A stretch of 64,000 nucleotides of DNA from Piezodorus guildinii (lineage: Eukaryota > Arthropoda > Insecta > Hemiptera > Pentatomidae), in NCBI GenBank assembly GCA_023052935.1, contig CM041292.1, positions 140,395,143-140,459,142 on the forward strand. The letters are read 5' to 3'. The notes beneath the pieces were generated by a model. The model worked only from the letters and a program-made list of their open reading frames with translations, had not been told where the DNA came from and searched no databases. Position numbers and translations under genes: made by a program. Below, piece by piece: positions 34,841 through 44,810 of the stretch (positions within the stretch are counted from its first letter, which is position 1; each line of letters begins with the position of its first letter).

Positions 34841-35300
34841 ATGAATATTCAGAGCAATTTACCCCCCGACGAGATGGGAGGCAGTGAGATCGCTTTAACA
34901 AACTGTTGGCTAATTATGTCGCCACCTTTGCCTTGCTAAGTAAAATAAATTACTCATTCTAATGACATTTGCCCTGCCTCATCAGAAATTTGTAACTCGG
35001 TGCTTGAGGCTACTCTCCAGCCCTCTGGAGATCATCTCTCTTTAATGGAAGAGCTGATGGTCTATTTCCTTCCTTTGCTGGAGCCTTTGACCGGAATGGA
35101 TATCAGATATGGTCCCCTCCCCCGGTGAATGTCGTTTAGCTACGATTTAGTTTTATGATTCCGTCCTTTAGTGGTCATTATAACCTGAAGCTTCCAACAT
35201 CTACCTATCTTTGAAGGAGGTTCTTTGATCCCGAGAAGTAGGAATGAAGAGCAGATGTCAATTATTGGCTTCAGCTTCTTCTAATTATTATGAAAACTAA
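34841..35300. other. GC-richer non-repetitive block, candidate conserved non-coding element
   Basis: About 450 bp with balanced composition, no family match in the window, no long ORF, and homeodomain-type TAATTA cores at about 34911 and 35283. In an otherwise AT-rich, repeat-filled region this kind of block is often selectively maintained non-coding DNA. This is inference from composition only. Confidence 0.3.
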
Positions 35301-35318
35301 GAATCTGGAAATTCTTAT

Positions 35319-35527
35319 ATTATAGGTGGAATAGTCAGGAGTCATTTTTTGAAAACATTTTTAATTTTCCCAACGTTTCGGCTCAAGCTTGTGAGCCATC
35401 ATCAGGGCTACAAACATCAGAATAAAAGAGATACATATTAATATGATAATGAAAATTTTCTTTTGACCTGACTATTCCACCTATAATAGTTTCTACAGTC
35501 GACTATACATCCTCAATATAATCTGGA
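35319..35527 (-). mobile_element. Small element with perfect 21-bp inverted repeats and a hammerhead-like core
   Basis: The segments 35319-35339 and 35467-35487 are exact reverse complements (each contains GGTGGAATAGTCAG). Between them, on the minus strand 35408-35369, lie GCC, CTGATGA, the hairpin GGCTC...GAGCC and GAAACGTTG. Here both invariant boxes, CTGATGA and GAAA, are intact. The right flank to 35527 (TATACATCCTCAATATAAT) is shared, inverted, with about 475-492. The same core at 527-673 and 23506-23544 makes this a dispersed family. Confidence 0.65.
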
Positions 35528-35625
35528 AATTCATTTACCCTTAAAGGTTAATACAGTAAAAATCAAATTTTACTATGATTTTCCCTGAAATGACCATTAT
35601 TAGAATTAGGGAGATAATATAAAAA

Positions 35626-35884
35626 TCTGGTGAGGGCGACACACGTCCTTTACTTACCTCTGCTGTTAAAATCAATTTAAGAACTATTAAATAAACTTAA
35701 ATTGAAAAACTTTAAATCAAAAGTGTATTCAGTTTTGTTGGAAAGATATGATTTAGACGAAATAATATATCAAATTGTTACGTATAATCATCAGTAATAA
35801 TTGCATGCTCTTTTTGTCACTTTACATAACCTTTTACACCTTTGTAAGTAAGATAATATTTTTTCCAAAATCTTTGGCTTTTAT
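35626..35884 (+). repeat. HINE-like family, 5' fragment
   Basis: Starts TCTGGTGAGGGCGACACACG and matches the first 260 bp of the family. Cut off where a Jockey fragment begins. Confidence 0.8.
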
Positions 35885-36192
35885 TATACACTGAGCTTCG
35901 GGGCTCTACTAAAACATCTAATTCCTCCTGCATCTAATCCTTACAATCCAAAATCCTTCGCGAAATCCTGAATGCCCCTTATTTCGTCACAAATTAAATC
36001 ATGCATGTGTGACCTTAACATCCCATTTGTTGTAGACTTAGGCCGTGACAGATAAACCTCTTTTCATTCTAAACTCCCAGCCCACACAAACCTACTTGTC
36101 CATAATTTACCTTCCTTAGATATTCCTGATAACCCTCCGAGGCGATTGAAAAGAAGGTGGTCCTTGGACGTACTGGCTCAAAATAGTTAGTG
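35885..36192 (+). pseudogene. Jockey-like LINE C-terminal scrap
   Basis: ELRGSTKTSNSS-type start, then CDLNIPFVVDLG and the PRRLKRRWSLDVL terminus of the Jockey-like family, broken by stops. Homologous to 14012-14330 and 55377-55640. Confidence 0.7.
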
Positions 36193-36380
36193 AAATCGGG
36201 TTTTGTAAAAGAAAGGGAGAGAATCAGAAGGAAAAAAAAAATCAATGTTTTCAGTTTTTTGAGAATATCTCAAAAAGTATTATCTTTATCGAAAACATTA
36301 TTTTATACAAAATTGAAGTACTTAAAATGTCTTAAAAAATTATTTACTATCTAATTATTTTCTAGTGTCAAATGTAAAAA
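36193..36380. other. Short spacer
   Basis: No feature seen. Confidence 0.3.
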
Positions 36381-36457
36381 TCTGGTGAGCGCAACACACA
36401 TCTTTCAGTTACCTTCATTCTTGAAATAAATTTTAAAAAGTACAATTTTAAAAAACT
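36381..36457 (+). repeat. HINE-like family, terminal scrap
   Basis: TCTGGTGAGCGCAACACACA then CTTTCAGTTACCTTC, the CG-rich end only. Confidence 0.7.
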
Positions 36458-37928
36458 CCTGAAACAGAGTCCTTTTTACATAAGTTCCGTGCGTCCGCCA
36501 GTGATAGTAAAATATTTGAAAGGAACGAAAAGGAATGAGTAGAAATATACATTACGAATGGAAAGTGCAAACTTCAGTGGAATGATAAGCATAGATTATT
36601 TTTCTTTCTACCTCTATAATTCTCCGTTAAACAACTTGTTTCCAACTTTGCTTCAAACTTCAATTGCTGAATTGGTTCTTATCATGCTATAAAGATTCTT
36701 TGAGTAACTTTTCAATGTTGTTTATATGCCACCAGTGATTAAAAATCAAATATCAGTTTTTATAAATTGATTTAGGGGTATTAATTATCTTATATTTTCT
36801 TGTGATTATCCTCTAGCAACCATACCTTCTGAAATTGAAAATAATATGCTCTAAGTATATGAAGTACTATTCTATGAATTTATTGGGAATGATAGCCAAA
36901 ATATATATGATGTCATAATAAATTCCTACTTCTTAGATATATTTATGGACCATTAAAAGTTGAATTAATTTTAATTTATATTAATAATGAATAAATATTT
37001 CTATTTTTATGGACATACCAATGTTTATGTGTGAACTTGAATTTCAAGAGAAATGCTATGTTATAGGAGATATTGGTTAGGGTTTTCTATCAAGAAATAC
37101 TTAAAGAAATGAGAAGACTTCTTATTGTATCTTCCTTTCAGCCTAAATATGTAGGGTTATAGATGGTGCAATTCTTCCATCATTATGGTCATTTTTATTC
37201 TCTGTGAAAAATAAGACATAATGGGAATTTTCATTCCAAAAAAGATTACTTTTATTATGTTTTGATGTTCATAGCGGTTATTTTTCTTGATGAAATTAAG
37301 TCTTTAAATTTAATCAGATATTGATTTCGATGATTTTTTCAATAGAATAAATATCATATCTTCCTGGTCTGTACCGTGAACCCCCAGTTATTTATAAATG
37401 TAATATTGACAATTATACATTAGCACAACAGACTACCGATTATATGTTCTAATGACGTTTATACGATATAATAAAATGTGAGAAATGTACTTACTTACTG
37501 GATAATCTTTTTCTAGTAAGCTATAATAAATAGATTAAAAAATGTGCTGTGCTTTGCCAAAAAGTAAAATAGAAAATTTAATTTAGACCATGATGATGCG
37601 GAGGGTGTAACATCTTTGACCTGTGACAACGTCGAATATTAGTCTATCGGTACAATATTGATTTTGGTAAATATTACTTCTAAATATATTTGAAAGGGTT
37701 CATTACTTTGACAAGCCTTTTAATATTCGACATTTCCTTTAACCATCAATTAATTATAGTATATTGAAAGCCATCAACAATTATTTCAAGTATAGTACCA
37801 TTGCTAGCACGAAATCATTTTAATTATTAATAATTAATAATCGAGAATTTAATCGATTACTGATTGTGTTTAATCACTTCAATATACACGACAGAGGGAA
37901 ACTGGGTTTCGTGAGCATTTGTAAGACT
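36458..37928. other. AT-rich spacer, no gene seen
   Basis: Long AT-rich stretch without recognisable feature. Confidence 0.4.
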
Positions 37929-38280
37929 TTTTTTTTTTTAATCATTTTATTGGTATTTACAACTGTATTAACAAAAATACATCAAGTAAAAGTGATGTGT
38001 TATATAATACAATGACTTGATATACATGTAGAGAAGCTTCCCATTGGAAGCACTCTAAAAATATTCTGAACTAGAAGGTCCCGGGGCCATTTCCTTTTCA
38101 GGCGCCTCGGAGGATTATCCGGAATTGAAGAGGAAGAAAGGATTGAAACTAGTGGGTTAGAGTGCGAATGGAGTTTATCATGAAAGGATTGATACCTGTC
38201 CGGGCCAAATCAGCAACAAAGGGAACATTAAGGTCTTTATGGATAAATTTATTCGTGACAAAGTAAGGAGCGTTGAGACT
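37929..38280 (-). pseudogene. Jockey-like LINE 3' end with A-tail
   Basis: Read on the minus strand: AKCNAPYFVTNKFIHKDLNV-like coding sequence, the PRRLKRKWPRD terminus, a 3' UTR, and a poly(A) tail (T run 37928-37939). Truncated at 38280, where a second T run with the same AATCATTTTATT context begins, showing a nested or tandem Jockey tail at 38279-38308. Confidence 0.7.
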
Positions 38281-38318
38281 TTTTTTTTTTAAATCATTTT
38301 ATTACTTGTTTGCCTTCT

Positions 38319-38570
38319 CTGCCTAAGGTCGCGGGACCAAACCTGACTGATGGTCCTAGGATTTAAAAGGATTAAGAAATCCTTAGGTTTGCCGTACCTC
38401 GGATGAGGCGTAAAACGGTGGGCCTGAGGCTGTGCGATGTCAGGTAATGGTTAAAGATATCTAGCCTTATTAAACCTGGATAGGATAAATTTCGGACTCC
38501 CGCAGTAGTGTTGTACGATTAGCCATAGCAGTATAAAATGAAGATAAATGAATTTAAAAAAATATTTATT
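38319..38570 (+). repeat. SINE-like short retroposon, family 3, longest copy
   Basis: Contains an internal hairpin (CCTAGGATTTAAAAGGATTA then AGAAATCCTTAGG), GGCCTGAGGCTGTGCGATG, AAACCTGGATAGGATAAATT, CTCCCGCAGTAGTGTTGTAC and an A-rich tail. Shares blocks with 61475-61640. Confidence 0.65.
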
Positions 38571-39529
38571 TGATTGTTGTTTTAATTATTATTACTACAC
38601 TTAACATTATACTAAACAAAAAGAGGTTATAAGATTATTATAGGAAAAAGGGGTATTAAGTAAGCAACTAAGTGAGATTATAGAAAAAAGGTTATAGGAG
38701 TATGAACATTAAGAATATTTGTTTGAATTTTTAAAAAAATTGTTTTTCAATAAAACGTACCTGTCCATAAGGAAAATGTATATGAAGCCTAGAATACTTG
38801 CTATAATAAAGAAAAATACCGCCCATAATTAATTAATTAATATTCATACTGAAAAATATATTTTTTATTATTTTATGAGGCAGATAAATGAAATATAATA
38901 ATAATACAAAAATGCAAAACTGAACTTTCATCATGGAAAAATTCGGAATATTTGTCAATCCTATAAAATATAAAATTTACTGTATTAGGATTTAGGATTA
39001 GGTTCTTTTTCACTAGGAAGAAATAATACTGAACGTTTCATCTTAGTGTTATGTATATTTTTTTAGAAAAGAAAAAAGTTCACTTGAAAGCCCTGTTGCA
39101 AGCAGAGATGAGATGGTAATTGGCAATCTCTTACTTTTCAAAATCTTATTCCTTTTCAGCTGTTGTTGGTTGCTATATTACATGAAAAATAATGGAAACA
39201 CAAACAGGCAGTTCCGTTTTTCTTCTAAATATTAGTTTTTACATTGAGACTGTTGAAAAATTAAAAATTGTGTATTAGTTATTTTATTTTGCTGTATCAT
39301 AGGTCGGCCGTATTTACATTAAGGAATAATTTGAATTTTTATTTATAATCATTACAAAAAACATTCTTTGTTTCAATTTCTTTTCATCTTCTTCAATTCA
39401 AAATCATTATCATCATCAGTTTATTTTAAAAAAGAAAATACATCCATCTATGATTTTCGCTTTAGATTCATTTATTTATTATAACAAAATTTAAAATATT
39501 GCTTTTTCAGAGTCCGGTCAAGAAAATAT
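38571..39529. other. AT-rich spacer, no gene seen
   Basis: Nothing recognisable. Confidence 0.4.
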
Positions 39530-39645
39530 AGCATTTCCAAGCCAAATTCAACCTTTTCCAAGTCAAATACAACCTTTTCCAAGTCAAATTCAACCTTTTC
39601 CAAGTCAAATTCAACCTTTTCCATTTCAAATTCAACATTTTTCGA
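39530..39645. repeat. 21-bp minisatellite, about five units, open on both strands
   Basis: Unit CCTTTTCCAAGTCAAATTCAA (21 bp, given as positions 39549-39632). Because the unit is a multiple of three, the minus strand reads a heptapeptide repeat (VEFDLEK) over 39472-39669 and the plus strand a Ser/Asn/Lys-rich heptapeptide. No evidence of expression, and the minus ORF has no family match. Confidence 0.8.
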
Positions 39646-40102
39646 TTTCAATAAAATAATAAAAATCAAATAAACATGATTTTATGTTTTTATGGTTATT
39701 GTAATTAAGATAACCATAAATGTTTTTAACCTTTGTGGCTTGTTAAAAATTCCCAGGGGCCTTTTTACATATAATCAGTCTTAGAGTACCTCTCGTGCGA
39801 TAAGGTGTGTAGTTTTGTCTCTAGTGTTAACGTCTTATTTAATAAAACATTTAAGCTGTTTTCAGTAAAATTCTTTAACAATATAGAATTGCTCTAACAG
39901 GTAACGCTATAATTTAATTTTTCTACTATTAGATATAAAATAGTGAAAGAAAAAACAACTAAGAATTTATTAAGGAGAGCTGTGGTGTAACAGTAGTGGG
40001 GGCAATCTGTTTACTAGCCCTAATCCTAACAGGCTCAGCGGAAACAAACTTATTATTGTCAATATTTTTATTTTCGCATAACAAATAACTTAAATAATAA
40101 AA

Positions 40103-41020
40103 ATGGTTAATTGCAAATTATGTAACAAATCAGCAGGCCGTGATGACAAATTAAAAGTTGCCTGTAGTATTTGTTCAAATTTATACCATACAAAATGTTT
40201 AAAAATAGAAGTTATGGACACAGAAGTATCTAAAAAATGGACGTGTCCTGATTGTGAGATATTATCACGGCCATCACCACAATCGGAGGCTAATTCAATG
40301 ATGGACCTGCTGAGGGCGCTGGCGGAGGAAGTTCGAGAAATGAAGAACAAGCTTCAGGGGATCGACGATATTAAAGATATTAAGGACACCCTGAATAAAC
40401 AATCCGAACTTTCCTTTCAAAATATAGAAAGATTAGGAAAAATAGAAAATTTATTAGAGCAGCAAACAAATCAACTCGAAAAACTGACGCTCGAAAATAA
40501 TTCTTTAAAAGTTAAAATTTCTGATTTAGAAGCCCGCTTAAATAACGCAGAACAAAATAACCTAACTAATACCCTGGAGATACGAGGTATCCCGGAAAGG
40601 CCAAGCGAAACTGTTATGGGCACCGTACTCAGTGTCGGCATGGGCCTGGGCGTCCAGCTCAGCCCGGGAGATCTGGACCACGCTGTTCGTCTCAGGCCCA
40701 AAGAAGCGGGGACTCCGGGGACTATCATCGCTCGGTTTGTTCGGCGAACCGTGAGAGATGAATTAGTACGGCAACGAAGAATCAAAAGAGACTTCTCTAC
40801 CCGTCACTTGGGCTGGGAAGAGAACAGTACTCACCGAGTCTACGTCAGCGAGGCGATGACGTCCACTAACCGACACCTCTACTGGCTAGCCCGCCAGAAA
40901 AAGATATCAGCCGGCATAAAATATGTATGGTTCAGTGGGGGCAGAGTCAGGTGTCGGAAGTCTGACGGTTACCCGGCTGTTATAATAAACAAATCATCTG
41001 ACTTAGATGTTTTCATTTGA
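40103..41020 (+). CDS. Non-LTR retrotransposon ORF1 protein (PHD finger, coiled coil, FP-like C-terminus)
   Basis: ORF1 proteins bind element RNA and act as chaperones in the retrotransposition particle. Residues 4-51 form a PHD-type C4HC3 finger: C4, C7, C21, C24, H29, C32, C48 and C51, with W46 two residues before C48 as expected. PHD fingers are known in ORF1 of CR1-like elements. Residues about 70-155 are rich in heptad-spaced Leu/Ile with charged residues (for example IENLLEQQTNQLEKLTLENN), a predicted coiled coil. Residues about 158-305 (LEIRGIPERPSETV onward) resemble the C-terminal domain shared by insect LINE ORF1 proteins and baculovirus FP-type proteins. 305 residues with ATG in a clean context after an AT-rich leader. 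Stop TGA; the frame stays open beyond it (see 41021-41419). Confidence 0.88.
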   Translation: MVNCKLCNKSAGRDDKLKVACSICSNLYHTKCLKIEVMDTEVSKKWTCPDCEILSRPSPQSEANSMMDLLRALAEEVREMKNKLQGIDDIKDIKDTLNKQSELSFQNIERLGKIENLLEQQTNQLEKLTLENNSLKVKISDLEARLNNAEQNNLTNTLEIRGIPERPSETVMGTVLSVGMGLGVQLSPGDLDHAVRLRPKEAGTPGTIIARFVRRTVRDELVRQRRIKRDFSTRHLGWEENSTHRVYVSEAMTSTNRHLYWLARQKKISAGIKYVWFSGGRVRCRKSDGYPAVIINKSSDLDVFI

Positions 41021-41419
41021 ACTCCGAGATCAAGTCTCCTCAGGACTATTATTTTCGTAAAACTTCATTCTATTTATATCGAGGACATCTTTATTTTTGT
41101 TTTTATTTCGTTTTCAATTGATAAAAATATTAGTTTGTTTCATCTTTATGATATTCGTTCTATCGTTCGCTTTATTTTTCTTTATTTTAATAACAGTTAT
41201 CTGTATGTTTTATTTGCTTTTGTTATAATATTTTATTTTATTTTTGAAGCCTTTAATTATTTTATTAAAATTACTAATAGATCATTTATTTATTTACTTC
41301 ATCTGTTATTATATAACTTCAAACTTGAAATTATGCATATTTTAAAATTTCGTTATAACCTATTTCCTATCCCCAAACCTTTTCTCGACTACCCTATCTC
41401 CCTCTTTAATCATGACTAA
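41021..41419 (+). other. Open extension of the ORF1 frame overlapping the ORF2 start
   Basis: After the ORF1 stop TGA (41018-41020) the same frame has 132 sense codons and ends with TAA at 41417-41419, three bases after the ORF2 ATG (41412-41414) begins its frame: the overlap reads ATGACTAA. The predicted extension is very hydrophobic (FAFVIIFYFIFEAFNYFI is typical). Read-through or reinitiation would carry ribosomes to the ORF2 start. Alternatively the frame is open only because the strand is T-rich and poor in A and G. I checked the codons 41021-41134 by eye and found no stop. Confidence 0.45.
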
Positions 41420-44213
41420 CATCATAACATCCTGTCACATCAATGCACAATCCCTTATTGCCCACTATGATGAATTTCAACAGTATTTTCTAGATAACTT
41501 TCATCACATTATAGCAGTATCCGAAACTTGGCTTAAACCTTACATTCCTTCCTCCCAAGTATCCCTTACTAATTATTCCTTCCTTCGCCACGATAGATCT
41601 GATCGCAGAGGTGGTGGTGTGGGGTTGTATATACATGACAGTGTCGAGGCTAAAATCCTTCTCCAATCTCCATCTTATGATCATCCCCACCTCGAATACT
41701 TATTCGTTGAAATTTTATCCTTTAAAACTCCTCTTCTATATATCCTAGTATATCGACCTCCTCATGTTCCATTCGATAACATTTTCGAATCTTCCCTTGT
41801 CCAATGGGTTTCCAGTTATAATAATGTTATCATCTCTGGAGATTTCAACACCAATATGCTTGCAGAATCCTATGACAAATCTTTCCTAGTAAACCTACTT
41901 TACTCTCTGAATCTTTATCTCGTTCCTTACCTTCCTACCCATCATACCCAATTCTCCGACACCTGGCTTGACCTACACATTACTGACTCTCCTCTAAAGG
42001 TCCTTTCATCCTCCCAGCACCCGGTTCCGTTTCTTTCATCACACGATCTTATCCAGATCTCATACAACCTACCCGTGAAATCCTTCACTCCCAAATTGGT
42101 CTCCTATCGTAGTTTGGACCTCCTCTCTTACGAATCCCTTCAAACCGACCTGGAATCACTCCATTGGGATTCTATATACTCCTCTAATTCTCCAGATCAT
42201 ATGATATCCACTCTTACCTCATACCTCAAAACCTTACTAGACCTTCATGCACCTTTGAAAACCCGAATGTTACGCCGTCCAACCGCGCCATGGCTAACTC
42301 ATGACCTAACGGAGATGATGAAAAAAAGAGAAGCAGCAAGAAGAAAATTTCGACGCACGCGTACACCGTCTGATTACGAACATTTTAAACAACTTCGTAA
42401 TAGAACCCAGGACGCGGTTCGACGTGCTAAATCCCTCCACATCCATAATGCACTCTCCAAAGCTCCTGATTCCAAATCCAAATGGAATATCATTCGAAAA
42501 TTATCTATCCTAAAACCCAATAACCACATTCCTCTTTCTGTTTCTCCAGACGAGCTCAACAATCATTTTATTTCCTTTGCTCCTGTTTCTTCTCCTGCTG
42601 CCAATATTGGCCATCAGAGTTTCAATCCAGATAGCTTCTTCTTCTCCCACCTCTCCTATGATGAAATACAAACAGCTATCCTTAAATCTCATACCAATGA
42701 TTATGGACCCGACAACATTCCCGTAAAACTAATAAAATCTTGTCTTCCTGTTCTAATACCAGTACTTTACCATATCTACACTTTTTCCTTTCAAAACTCC
42801 ATATTTCCTAATTCCTGGAAAACCGCCTTAGTTCGTCCATTAAACAAAGTTCCGAATCCTACTTCACCTTCTGATTTCCGTCCTATTTCTCTCCTTTCTA
42901 ATTTATCCAAACCCCTGGAACGCCTTGCACAAATCCAGTTATCAAATTTTTTAGAAGAACGTTCCCTTATCAACCCTTTCCAATCCGGCTTCCGACCCGG
43001 TTATTCAACTCAATCCGCTCTACTAAAAATAACTCAAGACCTCCAATCCGCCATTGAACACCAAAAACTAACCATCCTCATCCTCCTAGATTTCTCCAAA
43101 GCTTTCGATACGGTAGACCATAATATCCTCCTGGCCAAACTACGAAATATTCCTTTATCAAACAGTGCTCTGCACTGGTTCAAATCCTTCCTCTCCAACC
43201 GTTCACAATATGTAGTGACCCCAGGTCAACCTCCTTCCAGAACCCTGCCTCTATCCTGCGGTGTGCCTCAGGGATCATCATTATCCCCCACCCTATTTGC
43301 AGTTTATATTAATGACCTTCCCCTCCAGATCAAACACTCCCAATACCATATCTATGCTGATGATCTCCAAATCTATCTATCCTTTCCTCCTTCCGACCTA
43401 TTACTAGCCACGGAAATGCTTCAAGAGGATCTAAATGGAATCAGCAACTGGGCAGCTGACAACAAGCTCAATTTGAATGCTGAGAAGACCAAGGCAATTG
43501 TAATAGGTTCCAATCCCCTCCTTAAGGCCCTTCCAACGATTCCTACTCTGTTTCTGAATAACAATCCAATACAATTCCATCAATCCGTTAAAAACCTGGG
43601 GGTCACCCTTGATCAAACCCTTTCCTGGAAAAACCATGTTTCCGAAATATCCCGTCGTACATTTTCCACCTTAAAACTTCTAAATTACCTCCGTCCCCTT
43701 CTCCCCATCGAAACCCGTAAGCTCCTGGTAAGCTCCTTAATATTTCCCCACTTTGACTACTGCTGTGCGGTGTATGGAGGTGTCTCTGGAGATCTCGAGG
43801 TAAAACTAAAACGAATGTTTAACTGCTTTATACGTTTCATCTTTGGGATATCCAGAGACACCTCTATCACCCGATTTTACGAAGAGTTAAAGTGGCTTTA
43901 CCCTTCCTTCCGCCGCAAGTATTTCCTAGCATCCTTCCTCTACCAGGTTATCCAATCCCAGTGTCCGTCTTACATCTTTGATCTCCTTAAATTCAAATCC
44001 TCTGTGCGTTCCCGTAACACCCGCTCGCGGCCTTCTGATCTGTATATAACGTCTCATCGATCCACAGCTTTCGATAGATCATTCTCAATCCGATCCGCAT
44101 CCTTATGGAACTCCATTCCTTCTAATATCCGGAACTCCCAAACTCTCTCAACATTCAAATCCCGACTATTTAGCCATTTCCTATCAATACAATTCCCAAA
44201 TAATCCCAAATAG
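41412..44213 (+). CDS. Non-LTR retrotransposon ORF2: APE endonuclease and reverse transcriptase
   Basis: This protein nicks target DNA and copies element RNA onto it (target-primed reverse transcription). The APE-type endonuclease occupies residues about 1-220: N11, E38 in AVSETWLKP, Y114 in VYRPP, D144 and N146 in IISGDFNTN, D187 in WLDLHIT, and H211 in LSSHDLI. The last motif is normally SDH; here residue 210 is Ser instead of Asp. RT occupies about 440-740: DFRPISLLSNLSKPLERL, FQSGFRPGYSTQSAL, D560 in LLDFSKAFDTVDH (motif A), CGVPQGSSLSPTLFAVYIND (motif B) and Y648-A-D650-D651 (motif C). The thumb region ends in SIRSASLWNSIPSNIRNS, typical of the CR1/L2 group. 933 residues and no RNase H, the usual size. 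The frame is open from 41346 but 41412 is the first ATG, and the conserved endonuclease start follows it at once. Confidence 0.93.
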   Translation: MTNIITSCHINAQSLIAHYDEFQQYFLDNFHHIIAVSETWLKPYIPSSQVSLTNYSFLRHDRSDRRGGGVGLYIHDSVEAKILLQSPSYDHPHLEYLFVEILSFKTPLLYILVYRPPHVPFDNIFESSLVQWVSSYNNVIISGDFNTNMLAESYDKSFLVNLLYSLNLYLVPYLPTHHTQFSDTWLDLHITDSPLKVLSSSQHPVPFLSSHDLIQISYNLPVKSFTPKLVSYRSLDLLSYESLQTDLESLHWDSIYSSNSPDHMISTLTSYLKTLLDLHAPLKTRMLRRPTAPWLTHDLTEMMKKREAARRKFRRTRTPSDYEHFKQLRNRTQDAVRRAKSLHIHNALSKAPDSKSKWNIIRKLSILKPNNHIPLSVSPDELNNHFISFAPVSSPAANIGHQSFNPDSFFFSHLSYDEIQTAILKSHTNDYGPDNIPVKLIKSCLPVLIPVLYHIYTFSFQNSIFPNSWKTALVRPLNKVPNPTSPSDFRPISLLSNLSKPLERLAQIQLSNFLEERSLINPFQSGFRPGYSTQSALLKITQDLQSAIEHQKLTILILLDFSKAFDTVDHNILLAKLRNIPLSNSALHWFKSFLSNRSQYVVTPGQPPSRTLPLSCGVPQGSSLSPTLFAVYINDLPLQIKHSQYHIYADDLQIYLSFPPSDLLLATEMLQEDLNGISNWAADNKLNLNAEKTKAIVIGSNPLLKALPTIPTLFLNNNPIQFHQSVKNLGVTLDQTLSWKNHVSEISRRTFSTLKLLNYLRPLLPIETRKLLVSSLIFPHFDYCCAVYGGVSGDLEVKLKRMFNCFIRFIFGISRDTSITRFYEELKWLYPSFRRKYFLASFLYQVIQSQCPSYIFDLLKFKSSVRSRNTRSRPSDLYITSHRSTAFDRSFSIRSASLWNSIPSNIRNSQTLSTFKSRLFSHFLSIQFPNNPK

Positions 44214-44627
44214 ATGCTAATTTCAAGGAAGATCAACAGATGTCTTTTAGATTCGTTTATTTGTTTATTCAATTTTCATTTCCTCGGGTACACTAACAGC
44301 AAATATCATTTAATTTTTTTTTTCTTTTAATCTTTGCAAGATGTAAGATTAAATTATTTATTATTTTGCAAACACTCAGAAGAAATGTAATTTTTTTTTT
44401 CTTTACTTTATGTTAAAATTGTATGTATCTTTTTTGTTCCTATGTCAACATATATTGAAAAATTGTAATATCTTTTATATTTATATTTTATTTGAAAAAT
44501 GTATATAAAAGTGTATATACGTGCGTGTGTGTTTTGAGTGCAGATATGCATATTTATATATGTGTGTGTTTGTGTGTATGTATATATATATATTTTTTTT
44601 TTCTTTTTAAATCTTATTATATCTTTT

Positions 44628-44690
<63 letters not shown>

Positions 44691-44754
44691 TTGTTGTTGT
44701 GGTGTTAACATACGTTGAAGAACTATAATTTCTATTCTTTTTATATTTTATTTT

Positions 44755-44810
<56 letters not shown>

